Assembly (NCBI GenBank): GCA_041743835.1
Contig: JBGTLW010000087.1
Location: 1 to 31,257, forward strand
Direction of reading: 5' to 3'
Source of the DNA: JBGTLW01 sp041743835
GTDB lineage: Bacteria > Planctomycetota > Phycisphaerae > Phycisphaerales > Phycisphaeraceae
Length of the DNA stretch: 31,257 nucleotides
The notes under the pieces were generated by a model. It was not told where the DNA came from, ran no database searches, and saw nothing but the letters and a program-made list of their open reading frames with translations. The position numbers and the translations under genes are program-made. Below, in pieces: positions 1-7,901 of this stretch. The number at the start of each line of letters is the position of its first letter. The stretch's first letter is position 1.

Positions 1-734
1 AGGCCGTGGGCGACGCCGCATTGGCTGCGGCCCAGCGTTCGGAGGCAGAGGCTTTAATCCAGCGCGCGGTGGGGATGTTCCTCGATTCTGAGCGTGGCGT
101 GTTTGTGGATGGTTTGGTGGAAGGCAGGCCGGTGGATCAAGTCAGCGAGCAGACGAACGTCTGGGCCGCGTTGGCTGGGTGGTACGCCGCGGCAGGGCGT
201 GACGCTGGCCAGGCACTGAGCGGTTTGATCGGCAGCGATGACCCAGCCATCGCGCGGAGTGGTTACTACTTCTGGCTGTATCAGTTGGAAGCGCTGGCTG
301 CGGCGGGGCGGATGGCCGAGGCGTTGGCGGCGGTACGGGAGCAGTGGGGGCCTTTGCTCCAAGCGGGGGCGACGACGGTGTGGGAGACGCAGGCGGGTGA
401 CCATCTGGATTCGATGTGCCATCCGTGGTCTTGCGTGCCCGTGTCGTTCCTGCTGACCGACGTGCTGGGCCTGGGCGGGTTGGAGGGTGGTGGGGCGGGC
501 GTGGGGGGTGAGCAGAGCGTCCGGGAGTTGCGGCCGCGCATCGATCTGCTCGGCGCGGCGTCTGGGGCGATGTCCATCCGCGAGGGTCGCTGCCGGGTTG
601 CGTGGCGTCGTGATGGTGGGCGGGTTGTGGTGGAGGGTGAGTTGCCCGATGGAGTCGCGGCCCGCATCATCTGGCCCGACGGGTCAAGCACCCCGCCGGT
701 CTCTGGTACTTGGCAGGTGTCGCATGGCGTGTGA
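1..734 (+). CDS. Alpha-L-rhamnosidase-like glycosidase (GH78-type), C-terminal part; 5' end outside window
   Basis: The reading frame is open to the left edge, so only about the last 243 codons are present. The visible part resembles the end of the (alpha/alpha)6 barrel and the C-terminal beta domain of GH78-type alpha-L-rhamnosidases. It has helical stretches, the segment TTVWETQAGDHLDSMCHPWS, and then SFLLTDVLGL. GH78 proteins carry a similar Trp-Glu motif and a Ser-x-x-His-xx-(W/S) motif near the barrel end. The last 80 residues are a Gly-rich linker (GGLEGGGAGVGGEQ) and a beta-rich domain containing IREGRCRVAWRRDGGRVVVEGELPDG. GH78 enzymes release terminal rhamnose from plant or algal polysaccharides. 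The catalytic acids lie upstream of the window and cannot be checked. It lies just before a LacI-type gene and probably belongs to the same carbohydrate locus. Another six-hairpin glycosidase family is possible. Confidence 0.6.
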   Translation, partial: AVGDAALAAAQRSEAEALIQRAVGMFLDSERGVFVDGLVEGRPVDQVSEQTNVWAALAGWYAAAGRDAGQALSGLIGSDDPAIARSGYYFWLYQLEALAAAGRMAEALAAVREQWGPLLQAGATTVWETQAGDHLDSMCHPWSCVPVSFLLTDVLGLGGLEGGGAGVGGEQSVRELRPRIDLLGAASGAMSIREGRCRVAWRRDGGRVVVEGELPDGVAARIIWPDGSSTPPVSGTWQVSHGV

Positions 735-768
735 CGGGTGCGCGGGCGACGGGCTCTGCCGTAAATGC

Positions 769-785
769 GAAGCAATTGTTGCTTC
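769..785. promoter_or_regulatory. Candidate operator 1 (GAAGCAATTGTTGCTTC)
   Basis: A perfect 7-base inverted repeat (GAAGCAA / TTGCTTC) with a 3-base centre. Its right half, GTTGCTTC, matches the right halves of the sites at 927-943 (GTTGCTCA) and 2227-2243 (GTTGCTTT) when all three are aligned as 17-mers. No T run follows, so a terminator is less likely. It is probably a distal binding site for the LacI-type regulator encoded at 1032. Confidence 0.45.
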
Positions 786-885
786 AGTCGCTCCCCGCCC
801 GTGCCTGGGTCATAGGCCACGGGGTGTTAGCGCGGCTGCGGGCCAAGCCGCGCGGGTGTGATTGAGCCTTTTCCACACCACGCTA

Positions 886-913
886 TTGCTCCGCAGCGGG
901 GGCATGGTATGCT
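886..913 (+). promoter_or_regulatory. Candidate promoter of the first LacI gene
   Basis: The -10 box TATGCT (908-913) is preceded by TGG at 905-907, an extended -10 (TGn). A weak -35 box, TTGCTC, lies 16 bases upstream. Transcription would start near 920, just before the operator-like site at 927-943, which fits autorepression. Confidence 0.35.
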
Positions 914-926
914 TTCAGGCAAGTGT

Positions 927-943
927 TGCGTAAAAGTTGCTCA
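927..943. promoter_or_regulatory. Candidate operator 2, upstream of the LacI gene
   Basis: The 17-mer TGCGTAAAAGTTGCTCA aligns with the site at 2227-2243. The right half GTTGCTCA is the exact complement of that site's left half TGAGCAAC. The left half here matches TGAGCAAC at 5 of 8 bases. It lies just downstream of the predicted -10 box, where a repressor would block transcription. Confidence 0.4.
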
Positions 944-1031
944 CGCTGTGGATTCTCGCCTGCGGCCCACGGTATCCATAGAGAAGCAAGGGCTGGGGCA
1001 GTATTGCTGACACGCGGAATCAACCCACATC

Positions 1032-2015
1032 ATGGCCAAAACCCCCACCAAGAAAACCAAAACCGTCAACTCGATCTACGACCTGGCCGAGCAGACGGGG
1101 CTTGCCGCGAGCACGATCAGCCGGGTGCTCAACCAGCGCGGTCGGATCAGCATGCAGACGCGGCAGCGGGTGTTGGCTGCGGCCAGAGGCGCGGGGTTTA
1201 AGCCGCGCATGTCGGCCCGGCAGACGGCCGTGGCGGTCGTGCTCGATCGCATGCGCTTCGCGACGTATGGGGGGTTCACCTCCACCATGCTCAACCACCT
1301 GATCGACCAGCTCGCTGAGCAAGACCTCGCGGTGGAGGTTTACACCGAGCAGAACGTGCCCCGGCTGGGCAGCCGGTTCATCGACGCGGTGATCGCGATG
1401 AGCTGGGACCGCAGCACCATCGACCAGCTCCGTCAGCTCAAGGATGTGCCGATCGTGCTGATCAATCGCATGGACCTGCCGGACGTCTCAGCGGTCGCCA
1501 GCGATCATTACCAGGGGGGGCGGCTGGTCGGTGAATACTTCGTGAATCATGGGCATCGACGCGTGGCGTTTCTTGCTGAGGAACGCGACTGGGGCGCGCA
1601 GCAGCGCATGGCTGGGATGGGCGATGCGCTCAAGGCTGTGGGCGCGGAACTTGAGCCTGCGCGTGTGGTCTTTACCAGCCACGAGCCGTTGTATGGCGGG
1701 CTGCGTCGGCTGCTGGTGCAGAAGCCGACCGCGTTGTTCCTCGCCGGTGAGGACCTGGCACTGGAGGGCACGTTCATCCTCACGGATTTGCTGGGTGTGA
1801 AGGTCCCGCAGGACCTCTCACTGATCGGGCTGGAGAACATGAAGGTCTCGCACTTCACACGCCCCCCGCTGACGACTCTGAGCCAGCCGCTGGACCAGAT
1901 CGCCCGTGATGCCATGACGCTGGTGCTGGAGCAGATCAACTCCGGCCAACCCACACCACAGCACAAAGTGCTCGACAACACCATGGTCGAGCGCGAATCG
2001 GTCGCGTCGGTGTAA
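1032..2015 (+). CDS. LacI/GalR-family transcriptional regulator (module A)
   Basis: A 327-residue protein of normal length for LacI/GalR repressors. Residues 14-58 form the helix-turn-helix headpiece: SIYDLAEQTGLAASTISRVL, then RISMQTRQRVLAAARGAGFKP. A periplasmic-binding-protein-like effector domain follows, with features such as AVASDHYQGGRLVGEYFVNHGHRRVAF and the C-terminal SLIGLENMKVSHFTRPPLTTLSQP. Such proteins bind palindromic operators and are released or activated by a sugar ligand. The start is at ATG 1032; no clear Shine-Dalgarno sequence precedes it. Two operator-like sites lie upstream and one over the promoter of the next gene, so it probably regulates itself and the pseudopilin, PEP-CTERM and glycosidase genes that follow. 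The ligand cannot be told from sequence. Confidence 0.93.
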   Translation: MAKTPTKKTKTVNSIYDLAEQTGLAASTISRVLNQRGRISMQTRQRVLAAARGAGFKPRMSARQTAVAVVLDRMRFATYGGFTSTMLNHLIDQLAEQDLAVEVYTEQNVPRLGSRFIDAVIAMSWDRSTIDQLRQLKDVPIVLINRMDLPDVSAVASDHYQGGRLVGEYFVNHGHRRVAFLAEERDWGAQQRMAGMGDALKAVGAELEPARVVFTSHEPLYGGLRRLLVQKPTALFLAGEDLALEGTFILTDLLGVKVPQDLSLIGLENMKVSHFTRPPLTTLSQPLDQIARDAMTLVLEQINSGQPTPQHKVLDNTMVERESVASV

Positions 2016-2142
2016 CGCCGTGCCGGTGCGGCGGGTGCCGGCCCCGGTGGCCGTGGACTGCCCAATGCGACCTGCAAGCCCCCCTATCCCCAGCAAACCG
2101 ACACAAGCAGCCGAGCACTGGCTCAGTTACGCGACCAGCCGG

Positions 2143-2176
2143 GTCCGGTTATCCGGACGGTACCCAATAAAGTTTT
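2143..2176 (+). terminator. Possible terminator after the LacI gene
   Basis: A perfect 6-bp stem (GTCCGG 2143-2148 / CCGGAC 2153-2158) with a TTAT loop, followed some bases later by a short T run (AGTTTTC). It lies 130 bases after the LacI stop codon and before the promoter candidate of the next gene. The T run is short and displaced, so efficiency is uncertain. Confidence 0.35.
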
Positions 2177-2198
2177 CAAAAGAATGTCAGCAATTACC

Positions 2199-2227
2199 TT
2201 GGCAAGTCCCTGGGCGCGTGGCATACT
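2199..2227 (+). promoter_or_regulatory. Sigma-70-like promoter for the pseudopilin-like gene
   Basis: The -35 box TTGGCA (2199-2204), a 17-base spacer and the -10 box CATACT (2222-2227), preceded by TGG (extended -10). Transcription would start near 2234, inside the palindrome at 2227-2243. This is the best-formed promoter in the left third of the window. Confidence 0.5.
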
Positions 2228-2243
2228 GAGCAACAGTTGCTTT
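2227..2243. promoter_or_regulatory. Candidate operator 3 over the transcription start (TGAGCAACAGTTGCTTT)
   Basis: Contains the perfect 13-base palindrome AGCAAC-A-GTTGCT (2229-2241). It begins at the last base of the predicted -10 box and covers the expected start point, a typical repressor position. It shares half-sites with the sequences at 769-785 and 927-943, so the LacI-type protein encoded between them is the obvious candidate. Confidence 0.55.
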
Positions 2244-2285
2244 GAGTTTTCACTGCGAGTCTTCGCCTCGACGAGAGTTCAGCCC

Positions 2286-3170
2286 ATGTCAAACCACCCG
2301 ACATGCCGTGACCGGCAACCAGCCGCAAGATGCCTTGGGCAGCGAAGCCCTGTAGGGAGCGTGGCTGCCTCGGGCTTGTCGCGGGGGCCGGGGTTCACCC
2401 TGATCGAGTTGTTGGTCGTGATTTCCATTGTTGCATTACTGATTGCCTTGCTGCTGCCCGCCCTGAGCAGCGCACGCGAATCGGCCAGGCGGATGTCGTG
2501 CCTCAGCAACCTCCGCCAGCACACCCTCGCGTTCGCTCAGTACGCCAACGAAAACAATGGCTCCTGGCCGCTGGCGCTGGCGACCGGCCCCACGGTCCAG
2601 AACTTCTGGCACCAGGGCGCACCGCTCGAAGAGGCCTTGGCGGAGTACTCCGGCGTCGATTCCGCGTACTCCCAAGGCCGGGTCGGCGGCAAGACCTGGC
2701 TCTGCCCCTCGTCGCCCCTGACCGTCGAAGTCAGCGCGATCGACAACAAGCCCAAGTACGTCAACACGCTGGGCTTTAGCCACTCGTCCGAGATCAACAC
2801 CTACAGCGGGCTGTATTACCACTACGCCGACGATGTCCGCCGCAACGCCGGCAGCACGGACACCGCCAAGCAGGACCGCAGCTTCGCCGAGGACTTTTTC
2901 CGCCACCCCTCAAGCCTGTCCATGCAGTGGTGCTCGACCCGCCTCGTGCAGATGTCGGCCACGGACAACCCCAACAGCCTCAACCGCGCAGGTTTCCACT
3001 ACCCCGGCGGCCGACCCGCCGCGTTCATCGATGGCCACGCCTCGGCCCTGTCGCTTGAGGAATACCAAGGGGCGTTCCAGGACATCATGAGCCGAGGGTC
3101 CGTCGCGCATCGCTACCGAGACCACTGGTCCAAAGGAAACTCCGGCGACTTCGCGCTGTCCGAGAACTAA
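2286..3170 (+). CDS. Pseudopilin-like protein with prepilin N-terminal methylation motif
   Basis: A 294-residue protein. After a basic leader comes the prepilin peptidase signal GPGFTLIELL, with Glu at +5, and a hydrophobic helix VVISIVALLIALLLPALSSARESARR. This is typical of type II secretion/type IV pilus-like proteins. The rest is a globular domain with SCLSNLRQHTLAFAQYANENNGSWP near the N-terminus and FHYPGGRPAAFIDGHASALS near the end. The latter resembles the H-x9-DG signature of the pseudopilin families (DUF1559-like) expanded in planctomycetes and verrucomicrobia. The start at 2286 was chosen because GAGAG lies about 9 bases upstream; an in-frame start at 2184 would precede the predicted transcription start. 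It sits between a LacI regulator and a PEP-CTERM gene, and module B repeats this. Its role is unknown; it may form a surface filament or assist secretion. Confidence 0.88.
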   Translation: MSNHPTCRDRQPAARCLGQRSPVGSVAASGLSRGPGFTLIELLVVISIVALLIALLLPALSSARESARRMSCLSNLRQHTLAFAQYANENNGSWPLALATGPTVQNFWHQGAPLEEALAEYSGVDSAYSQGRVGGKTWLCPSSPLTVEVSAIDNKPKYVNTLGFSHSSEINTYSGLYYHYADDVRRNAGSTDTAKQDRSFAEDFFRHPSSLSMQWCSTRLVQMSATDNPNSLNRAGFHYPGGRPAAFIDGHASALSLEEYQGAFQDIMSRGSVAHRYRDHWSKGNSGDFALSEN

Positions 3171-3257
3171 CCGCCGGACTCATCACCCCAAAGCTTTGAG
3201 ACCCAGATTTGCATGTGTTTCGCACCGCACCCTTTTCACCCCCATCGGAGGCCTTTG

Positions 3258-4058
3258 ATGAACTGTGCAGCAATCCCAACCCGTTCCCTTCTTCTGTCCA
3301 CCCTCGCTTTGCCCCTCGCGCTGCTCGCTCCCGCGAGCCTGCAGGCCCACGCTGATGTGATCGTTTTGAATGCCGCGGCAGATGTCATGCTGCTCGGGGC
3401 CAATTCCAATGTTCGTGGGAACTACCTGGGGGTGAATAGTGGTGGTGATGGCAATCCACTGATCCGCTTTGACACCTCAGGGCTTGCCGCCGCGATCAAC
3501 GGCGGCACCATCAACTCGGTGACCCTGAGTTTGACCTTTGCAGCTCCGAATCTCACCATGGCCAGCCCCAGGTCGCTGGATGCCTTTCAGCTTGTCGCCG
3601 CCAACGCGGGGTGGAATGGCGTGGGGAACGTCGGATTCGGGGGTAGCACGGCTGCCAGCGGGTCCTACAAGGACACACCCAACACGACCGCATGGGCCAG
3701 CGGTGCCTCGATCTACGCTGCGGGCAACACCGCCGGCACCGTGATGGCGGCCGATATTTCGTCAGTTTCGTTTGTGACGAACACGACCTACGTGTTCACG
3801 ATGAACAATGCGGTGATCACCAACTGGATCAATACCCCCGCTTTGGCCGATGCGGGTATCCTCTTGGCAACCTCCGGCGGGTTCGTTAATCGCGATACCT
3901 TTTACTTCTACACCATGGAAGCGGCGACCGCGGGATATCGGCCCACCATCACGGTGGATTACACGCCCATCCCCGAGCCCGCGTCCCTCGCATTGCTGGG
4001 GCTGGGTGGCCTGCTCATGCTCGGTCGGTCGCGCAAGGCCAGCCGCGCCCGCGCTTGA
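3258..4058 (+). CDS. PEP-CTERM surface protein with DNRLRE-like domain
   Basis: A 266-residue exported protein. A signal peptide (about residues 1-33: basic start, LLLSTLALPLALLAPA, cleavage near HADV) precedes a beta-rich domain. The pattern VIVLNAAADVMLLG...NYLGVNSGGDGNPLIRFDTSGL...INSVTLSL resembles DNRLRE domains, a carbohydrate-binding-like fold. The C-terminus is a full PEP-CTERM sorting signal: IPEPASLALLGLGGLLMLG, then a basic tail RSRKASRARA. Such tails are recognised by the exosortase system and usually mark proteins of the cell surface or exopolysaccharide matrix. The start at 3258 has the Shine-Dalgarno sequence GGAGG (3247-3251) six bases away; an in-frame start at 3213 lacks one. 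It lies 87 bases after the pseudopilin-like gene and is followed by a strong hairpin. Confidence 0.88.
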   Translation: MNCAAIPTRSLLLSTLALPLALLAPASLQAHADVIVLNAAADVMLLGANSNVRGNYLGVNSGGDGNPLIRFDTSGLAAAINGGTINSVTLSLTFAAPNLTMASPRSLDAFQLVAANAGWNGVGNVGFGGSTAASGSYKDTPNTTAWASGASIYAAGNTAGTVMAADISSVSFVTNTTYVFTMNNAVITNWINTPALADAGILLATSGGFVNRDTFYFYTMEAATAGYRPTITVDYTPIPEPASLALLGLGGLLMLGRSRKASRARA

Positions 4059-4102
4059 GAGTCGGCGTGTGACGCCGCTTCGCATACCTGAGTACCTTCA
4101 TC

Positions 4103-4130
4103 ACGGGCCGGCCATCGACGGCCGGCCCGT
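4103..4130 (+). terminator. Strong GC hairpin after the PEP-CTERM gene
   Basis: A perfect 11-bp stem (ACGGGCCGGCC 4103-4113 / GGCCGGCCCGT 4120-4130) with a 6-base loop. It is followed by CACGTTTG with only three T. It may end, or partly attenuate, transcription between the PEP-CTERM gene and the glycosidase gene whose start is 37 bases away. It could also protect the 3' end of the upstream message. Confidence 0.6.
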
Positions 4131-4166
4131 CACGTTTGATGCACGCGACGCTGAGAAACGCTGGCC

Positions 4167-7100
4167 ATGATGAGATTCCCCCTGCCCCTGATCGTGTTCG
4201 TCTTGATGAGCTTGGCCGCTCCCGATGCGGCACTGGCCCAGCGTGTCACCAAGACCGCGGAATCTTTCGACGCCCAGGCGTGGGTCAATTCGCCGTGGAA
4301 CCGTGCGGAGGGCACCACCGATCTGGTCGCGCCAGGAGCCGAGGCCGAGGCCGCGACGGGAGCGATGGCGGTTCGCGTCGCGTTCCGTGGCCAGGGGTTC
4401 GAGTTCTACACCGCGCAGCCGACCGAGCGTCTGGTGATCCCCGGCCGAACCCGAAAAGTGACACTCCGTGTCCGCGCGGAGCATGATGGACAAGCGTATC
4501 CGTGGTTCCTCAAGTTCCGCGATGGCTGGGGCCGGGAAGAGGTCGATGGCCGCAAGCTCGACTGGACATTGGGCTGGTCGCTGCCCGACAAGTGGCAGAC
4601 GCTTTCGTTTGAAGTCCCCGAGGACTGGGTCCAGCCGATCGAGATCACCGGCCTGGTCACGCACAACCACAACTCGCAAGGCAAGGCCGGGCAAGCACGG
4701 CTGTTTGTCGATGAACTGACCATCGAGACAGACCTCACGGACGTGGACCCCGCGAGTGGGCGGTTAAAAGATTGGCGGCCCGGGCCGGCGGTGAAGGATG
4801 CGCAACCCGCGCCCGAGCCGATCACACCCTTAGTCACCGCTACGCTGCGGACCAGCGACCAGCACAACGTGTTTGCCGGCCGTCCGGCCGAACTGGTGGT
4901 GCAGGCGCGGTCCTGGCTGGGTGAGGAGCTTGCGGGCACCCTCACCTGGTCGGTGAGCGATGCCGAGGGCGTCACGCTGATGGAGCGGCAGCAGCCGGTG
5001 CGCGTGAAGGATGTGTTGAATCTGACGGTCCCTCTGCCGCTGGATCGCTTCGGGTGGTATCAGGTGCAGGCGAAGTTGGACTGGGGCGGCCGGGCCGAGA
5101 CGATCACGCGCTCGTTGCCGCTCGCGCTGATCCCCAAGCCGATCGAGTTGACCGACGCGCAGAAGCTGGCCTCGCCGTGGGGCCTCAACGTCCACGGCGG
5201 TCGCTCTCGCATGGTGCAGACCTTCCGCGACGCGGGCGTGGTGTGGTTCCGCGATTACGCTTTTAATTACGACTGGATGGTCAAGGCCAAGGGGGACGCC
5301 AAGCGTTACGACGGTTGGCCGTGGTACCCGCAGATCGTGCGTGATTATCAGCAGGCCGGGGCGATGGTGCTTGCATGTCATGCCGGGGCGATCAAGCCGC
5401 CGCGCTCGGGCGAGCCTGAGGGCATGGAGCCGACGCGGGAGTGGACGCGTGAGCTGATCGACATGGTGCTCGCGTTCCCGTCGATCACGCACCACGAGCT
5501 GGACAACGAGTACGACCTGCCCTCGCACGGCACAGCCCGGCTCGAAGAGCCGATCGGCTGGCGCAATTACCACAACTATCACCAGAAGTTCGGGGAGGCG
5601 CTGAAACTGCTGGGCGGCGGAGACCTGGTGACGGTGGAGAACGGCCGGGCCGGCATCTGGCCCGATCGCCTCCGTGCTGCCATCGACAGCGGTGCATTCG
5701 ACCAGATCGACGTGGTCAACACGCACCACTACACCGGCACCGACGCGCCCGAAGTCAACGTGTTTAACCACAACACCGACGCGACGCGCGGCGAGGTGCC
5801 CACGCTGTACTTCGATCAGCTCCGCGAGATCGCCCGTCTGATGCGGTCTGACGGCAAGGCCCGGCAGCACTACCACACCGAGTTCGGCTGGGACACCAAG
5901 GCCGGCCCAGTCGTGTCTCACCGTGAACAGGCCGCGTATCTGCAGCGCGGGTTCCTGATGCTTCTTGCCGCCGGAGTGGACAAGGGCTTCTGGTTCTTCG
6001 ATCTCGATGCCGCCAAAACCGAGCACTTCTTCGATGGCTGCGGCCTGGTGGACCACCTCCAGCAGCCCAAGCTCGCGTTGTGCAGCATGGCCGGCATGAC
6101 GCATCTGCTCCCGACGCCGACGTTTGTCGGCATGATCAATGCGGGGGATGGCACATGGGGCTATCTGCTGGAAAACCAGGGCGAACTCGTGGCCGCACTC
6201 TGGACGCTCGACGATGTGGCCGGGCCCGCCTTGCGCTTTGATGGTGCGAAGGTGTACGACTACCTGGCCAACCCGCTGACCGGCACCGAACACACGCTTG
6301 GCCTCACGCCGACCTATGCCGTGGGCGTCGGCCGTGACAGCCGATGGTTCAAGCAGTCCGCCTACATGCTTGCGTCGCCATACCTCGTGGCGGCGACCAG
6401 CGGCGACACCGTCACCGTCACCCTGAGCGTTGAGAATCAGCGTGAGACCACCATCCGTGGCTCGGCCAGACTGGTCGTGCCCGAGGGATGGCGCGGCCCC
6501 GAACAGGCAACCGCGTTTGCCGTCGAACCGGGCCAGACACACACGGTCCCCCTGACCTTCCAACTGGCACCCGGCGCGGCCAATGGCGAGTCGCAAGTCG
6601 GCGTCGAGGTCCGCGAGGGGGATCAGGCCATCAAACGCATCCCGCTGCGCGTGCAAGTCACCCGACGCCTGTCGATGCTCACCACCGCGCTGCCTGCGAC
6701 GCCCGGCCAATCGCAGACAACCGTGAAGATCTACAACCAATCCGCGTCTGAGTCTGTGGCTGGCGAACTCGAAGTCGCGCTTCCCTCCGGCTGGTCCACG
6801 CCGAGCGAGCGGGTGGCGGTCAACGCCATCCCGCCGCGTTCGCACGTGGAGATTGAATTGCCCATCACCTGGGCCGCGACGTGGAAGCCCGGCGAGTCGG
6901 CTGAGTTGCGTTTCACAGCACGCAACGGCGAGCAGGCCCGCGCCGTCCTCGCCCCGGGACAGATCCCGCGCGCAGCGAAGCTGACCATCGATGCACAACT
7001 CGACGACTGGCCCGACACGCACGCGGTGCCCGGCTGGGTCCTCGCGTCGAACAGCGGCAAGGTGGACGCCAAGCTGTACTTGGCGTGGACGGATGAGGGG

Positions 7101-7565
7101 TTGGCGATCGCCGGGCGTGTGGATGATTCCAAGCTTAAGGTGGATATACCCGAGAAGTTCTGGCTCGGCGATGCGATCGAGCTGTTCCTCTCCACGAACC
7201 ACCAGCCCACGCCGGGCGCTTTCTCGCAGGGCGACCATCAGCTCTGGCTGGTGCCGCAGCCCGCGCTCAAGCGTGTGTATGTCGGCCAATGGGCACGCGG
7301 GAAGGAGATCGCCCAGACGCGCTACAACGTCGAAGGCATCACCAGCGCCAGCGTGGCGACCGAAGGGGGGTATGTATTCGAGCTGTTGATTCCCAAGTCA
7401 GCGATCCAGGGCTTTGACCCACGTGTCGGCTCGATGTTCCGCCTCAACTTAAACCTCACCGCGTGCGGGGCGAGCGACAAACGCGAGGTTTATTGGCCCG
7501 CCCCCAAGAGCCAGGGCACAACCAACGACCCCTCCGCATGGGGCGCTGTCCGCCTCGGCGATTGA
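4167..7565 (+). CDS. Large secreted multidomain glycoside hydrolase with C-terminal CBM9-like domain
   Basis: A 1132-residue protein. A signal peptide (residues 1-25, ending AALAQ) is followed by a beta-sandwich region (about 26-190, carbohydrate-binding-like: FEFYTAQPTERLVIPGRTR) and an Ig-like region (about 220-320). Residues 330-650 look like a clan GH-A (beta/alpha)8 glycosidase. It has HHELDNEYD with the Asn-Glu pair N447-E448 (likely acid/base), NTHHY near 518-522, and HTEFGWD with E572 (likely nucleophile). Next comes a NEW3-like beta domain (about 725-830: YLVAATSGDTVTVTLSVENQ) and a second similar repeat. The C-terminus (about 935-1132) is a CBM9-like domain: LTIDAQLDDWPD, AWTDEGLAIAGRVDD, GDAIELFLST. 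The family is uncertain; GH39 or another GH-A family is most similar by eye. The substrate is unknown. GAGAAA precedes the start, and ATG 4170 is an alternative. Confidence 0.8.
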   Translation: MMRFPLPLIVFVLMSLAAPDAALAQRVTKTAESFDAQAWVNSPWNRAEGTTDLVAPGAEAEAATGAMAVRVAFRGQGFEFYTAQPTERLVIPGRTRKVTLRVRAEHDGQAYPWFLKFRDGWGREEVDGRKLDWTLGWSLPDKWQTLSFEVPEDWVQPIEITGLVTHNHNSQGKAGQARLFVDELTIETDLTDVDPASGRLKDWRPGPAVKDAQPAPEPITPLVTATLRTSDQHNVFAGRPAELVVQARSWLGEELAGTLTWSVSDAEGVTLMERQQPVRVKDVLNLTVPLPLDRFGWYQVQAKLDWGGRAETITRSLPLALIPKPIELTDAQKLASPWGLNVHGGRSRMVQTFRDAGVVWFRDYAFNYDWMVKAKGDAKRYDGWPWYPQIVRDYQQAGAMVLACHAGAIKPPRSGEPEGMEPTREWTRELIDMVLAFPSITHHELDNEYDLPSHGTARLEEPIGWRNYHNYHQKFGEALKLLGGGDLVTVENGRAGIWPDRLRAAIDSGAFDQIDVVNTHHYTGTDAPEVNVFNHNTDATRGEVPTLYFDQLREIARLMRSDGKARQHYHTEFGWDTKAGPVVSHREQAAYLQRGFLMLLAAGVDKGFWFFDLDAAKTEHFFDGCGLVDHLQQPKLALCSMAGMTHLLPTPTFVGMINAGDGTWGYLLENQGELVAALWTLDDVAGPALRFDGAKVYDYLANPLTGTEHTLGLTPTYAVGVGRDSRWFKQSAYMLASPYLVAATSGDTVTVTLSVENQRETTIRGSARLVVPEGWRGPEQATAFAVEPGQTHTVPLTFQLAPGAANGESQVGVEVREGDQAIKRIPLRVQVTRRLSMLTTALPATPGQSQTTVKIYNQSASESVAGELEVALPSGWSTPSERVAVNAIPPRSHVEIELPITWAATWKPGESAELRFTARNGEQARAVLAPGQIPRAAKLTIDAQLDDWPDTHAVPGWVLASNSGKVDAKLYLAWTDEGLAIAGRVDDSKLKVDIPEKFWLGDAIELFLSTNHQPTPGAFSQGDHQLWLVPQPALKRVYVGQWARGKEIAQTRYNVEGITSASVATEGGYVFELLIPKSAIQGFDPRVGSMFRLNLNLTACGASDKREVYWPAPKSQGTTNDPSAWGAVRLGD

Positions 7566-7901
7566 TAGGGCGACACAATCCCGCAGCGAGTAGTGAAGCC
7601 GAAGTGAGGTGCGAAACCGCTGCGGTGCGCCCTTCCTCTCTGGGGCTACGTATCGCGCGTGCGTGGCGGTCAATTGATGAGGACACGCATCACCCCCGTG
7701 CAAGATCGCCGCTCGCATTTTGATGCAGGCATGGGTCTGGTGACGATGCTCACGGATCGCCTCCGGCAGGCGAACGTGTTTGCTGCTGAAGTAGAAGCGG
7801 CTAGTATCCGCAAGTAAGTAGGCGCATGGCGCGGCCCGGTCTTCATGCACGGTTGTTGCTGCTGTAGTTTTGACACACCAAAGCGGGAAAGCGAGGACGT
7901 G
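7566..7901. other. 336-base gap between the glycosidase and ADP-ribosylglycohydrolase genes
   Basis: No recognised gene. An 8-bp inverted repeat (CCGCAGCG 7581-7588 / CGCTGCGG 7618-7625) encloses 29 bases and could be a weak terminator or RNA structure. A 46-codon open frame runs from ATG 7677 to TAA 7817 (C-terminal part MLTDRLRQANVFAAEVEAA). It lacks a clear ribosome binding site and any known motif, so it is not called as a gene. No good copy of the 17-bp operator was found here. Confidence 0.4.

Larger units (their letters stand above)
735..1031. other. Regulatory gap between the rhamnosidase-like gene and the LacI gene
   Basis: No convincing gene is visible in these 297 bases. The gap holds a 7-3-7 palindrome (769-785), an extended -10 promoter candidate (905-913) and a second operator-like site (927-943), listed separately. 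No T-tailed hairpin was found after the rhamnosidase-like gene. Confidence 0.5.

Noticed and set aside
3189..3198. Palindrome CAAAGCTTTG between the pseudopilin and PEP-CTERM genes
   Set aside because: Only 10 bases, with no T run and no match to the other operator-like sites; likely chance.
4830..7289. Long open frame on the - strand (819 codons) across the large glycosidase gene
   Set aside because: It is antisense to a gene with clear signal peptide, catalytic and CBM9-like motifs. Its Arg/His/Val-rich product shows no domain. Such antisense frames are common at high GC.
7677..7817. 46-codon frame between the glycosidase and ADP-ribosylglycohydrolase genes
   Set aside because: No clear ribosome binding site, no known motif and short length. 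Kept only as a note in the gap entry.
7848..7860. GTTGCT sequence just before the ADP-ribosylglycohydrolase gene as a fourth operator
   Set aside because: Only the right half resembles the 17-bp motif; the left half matches 3 of 8 bases.
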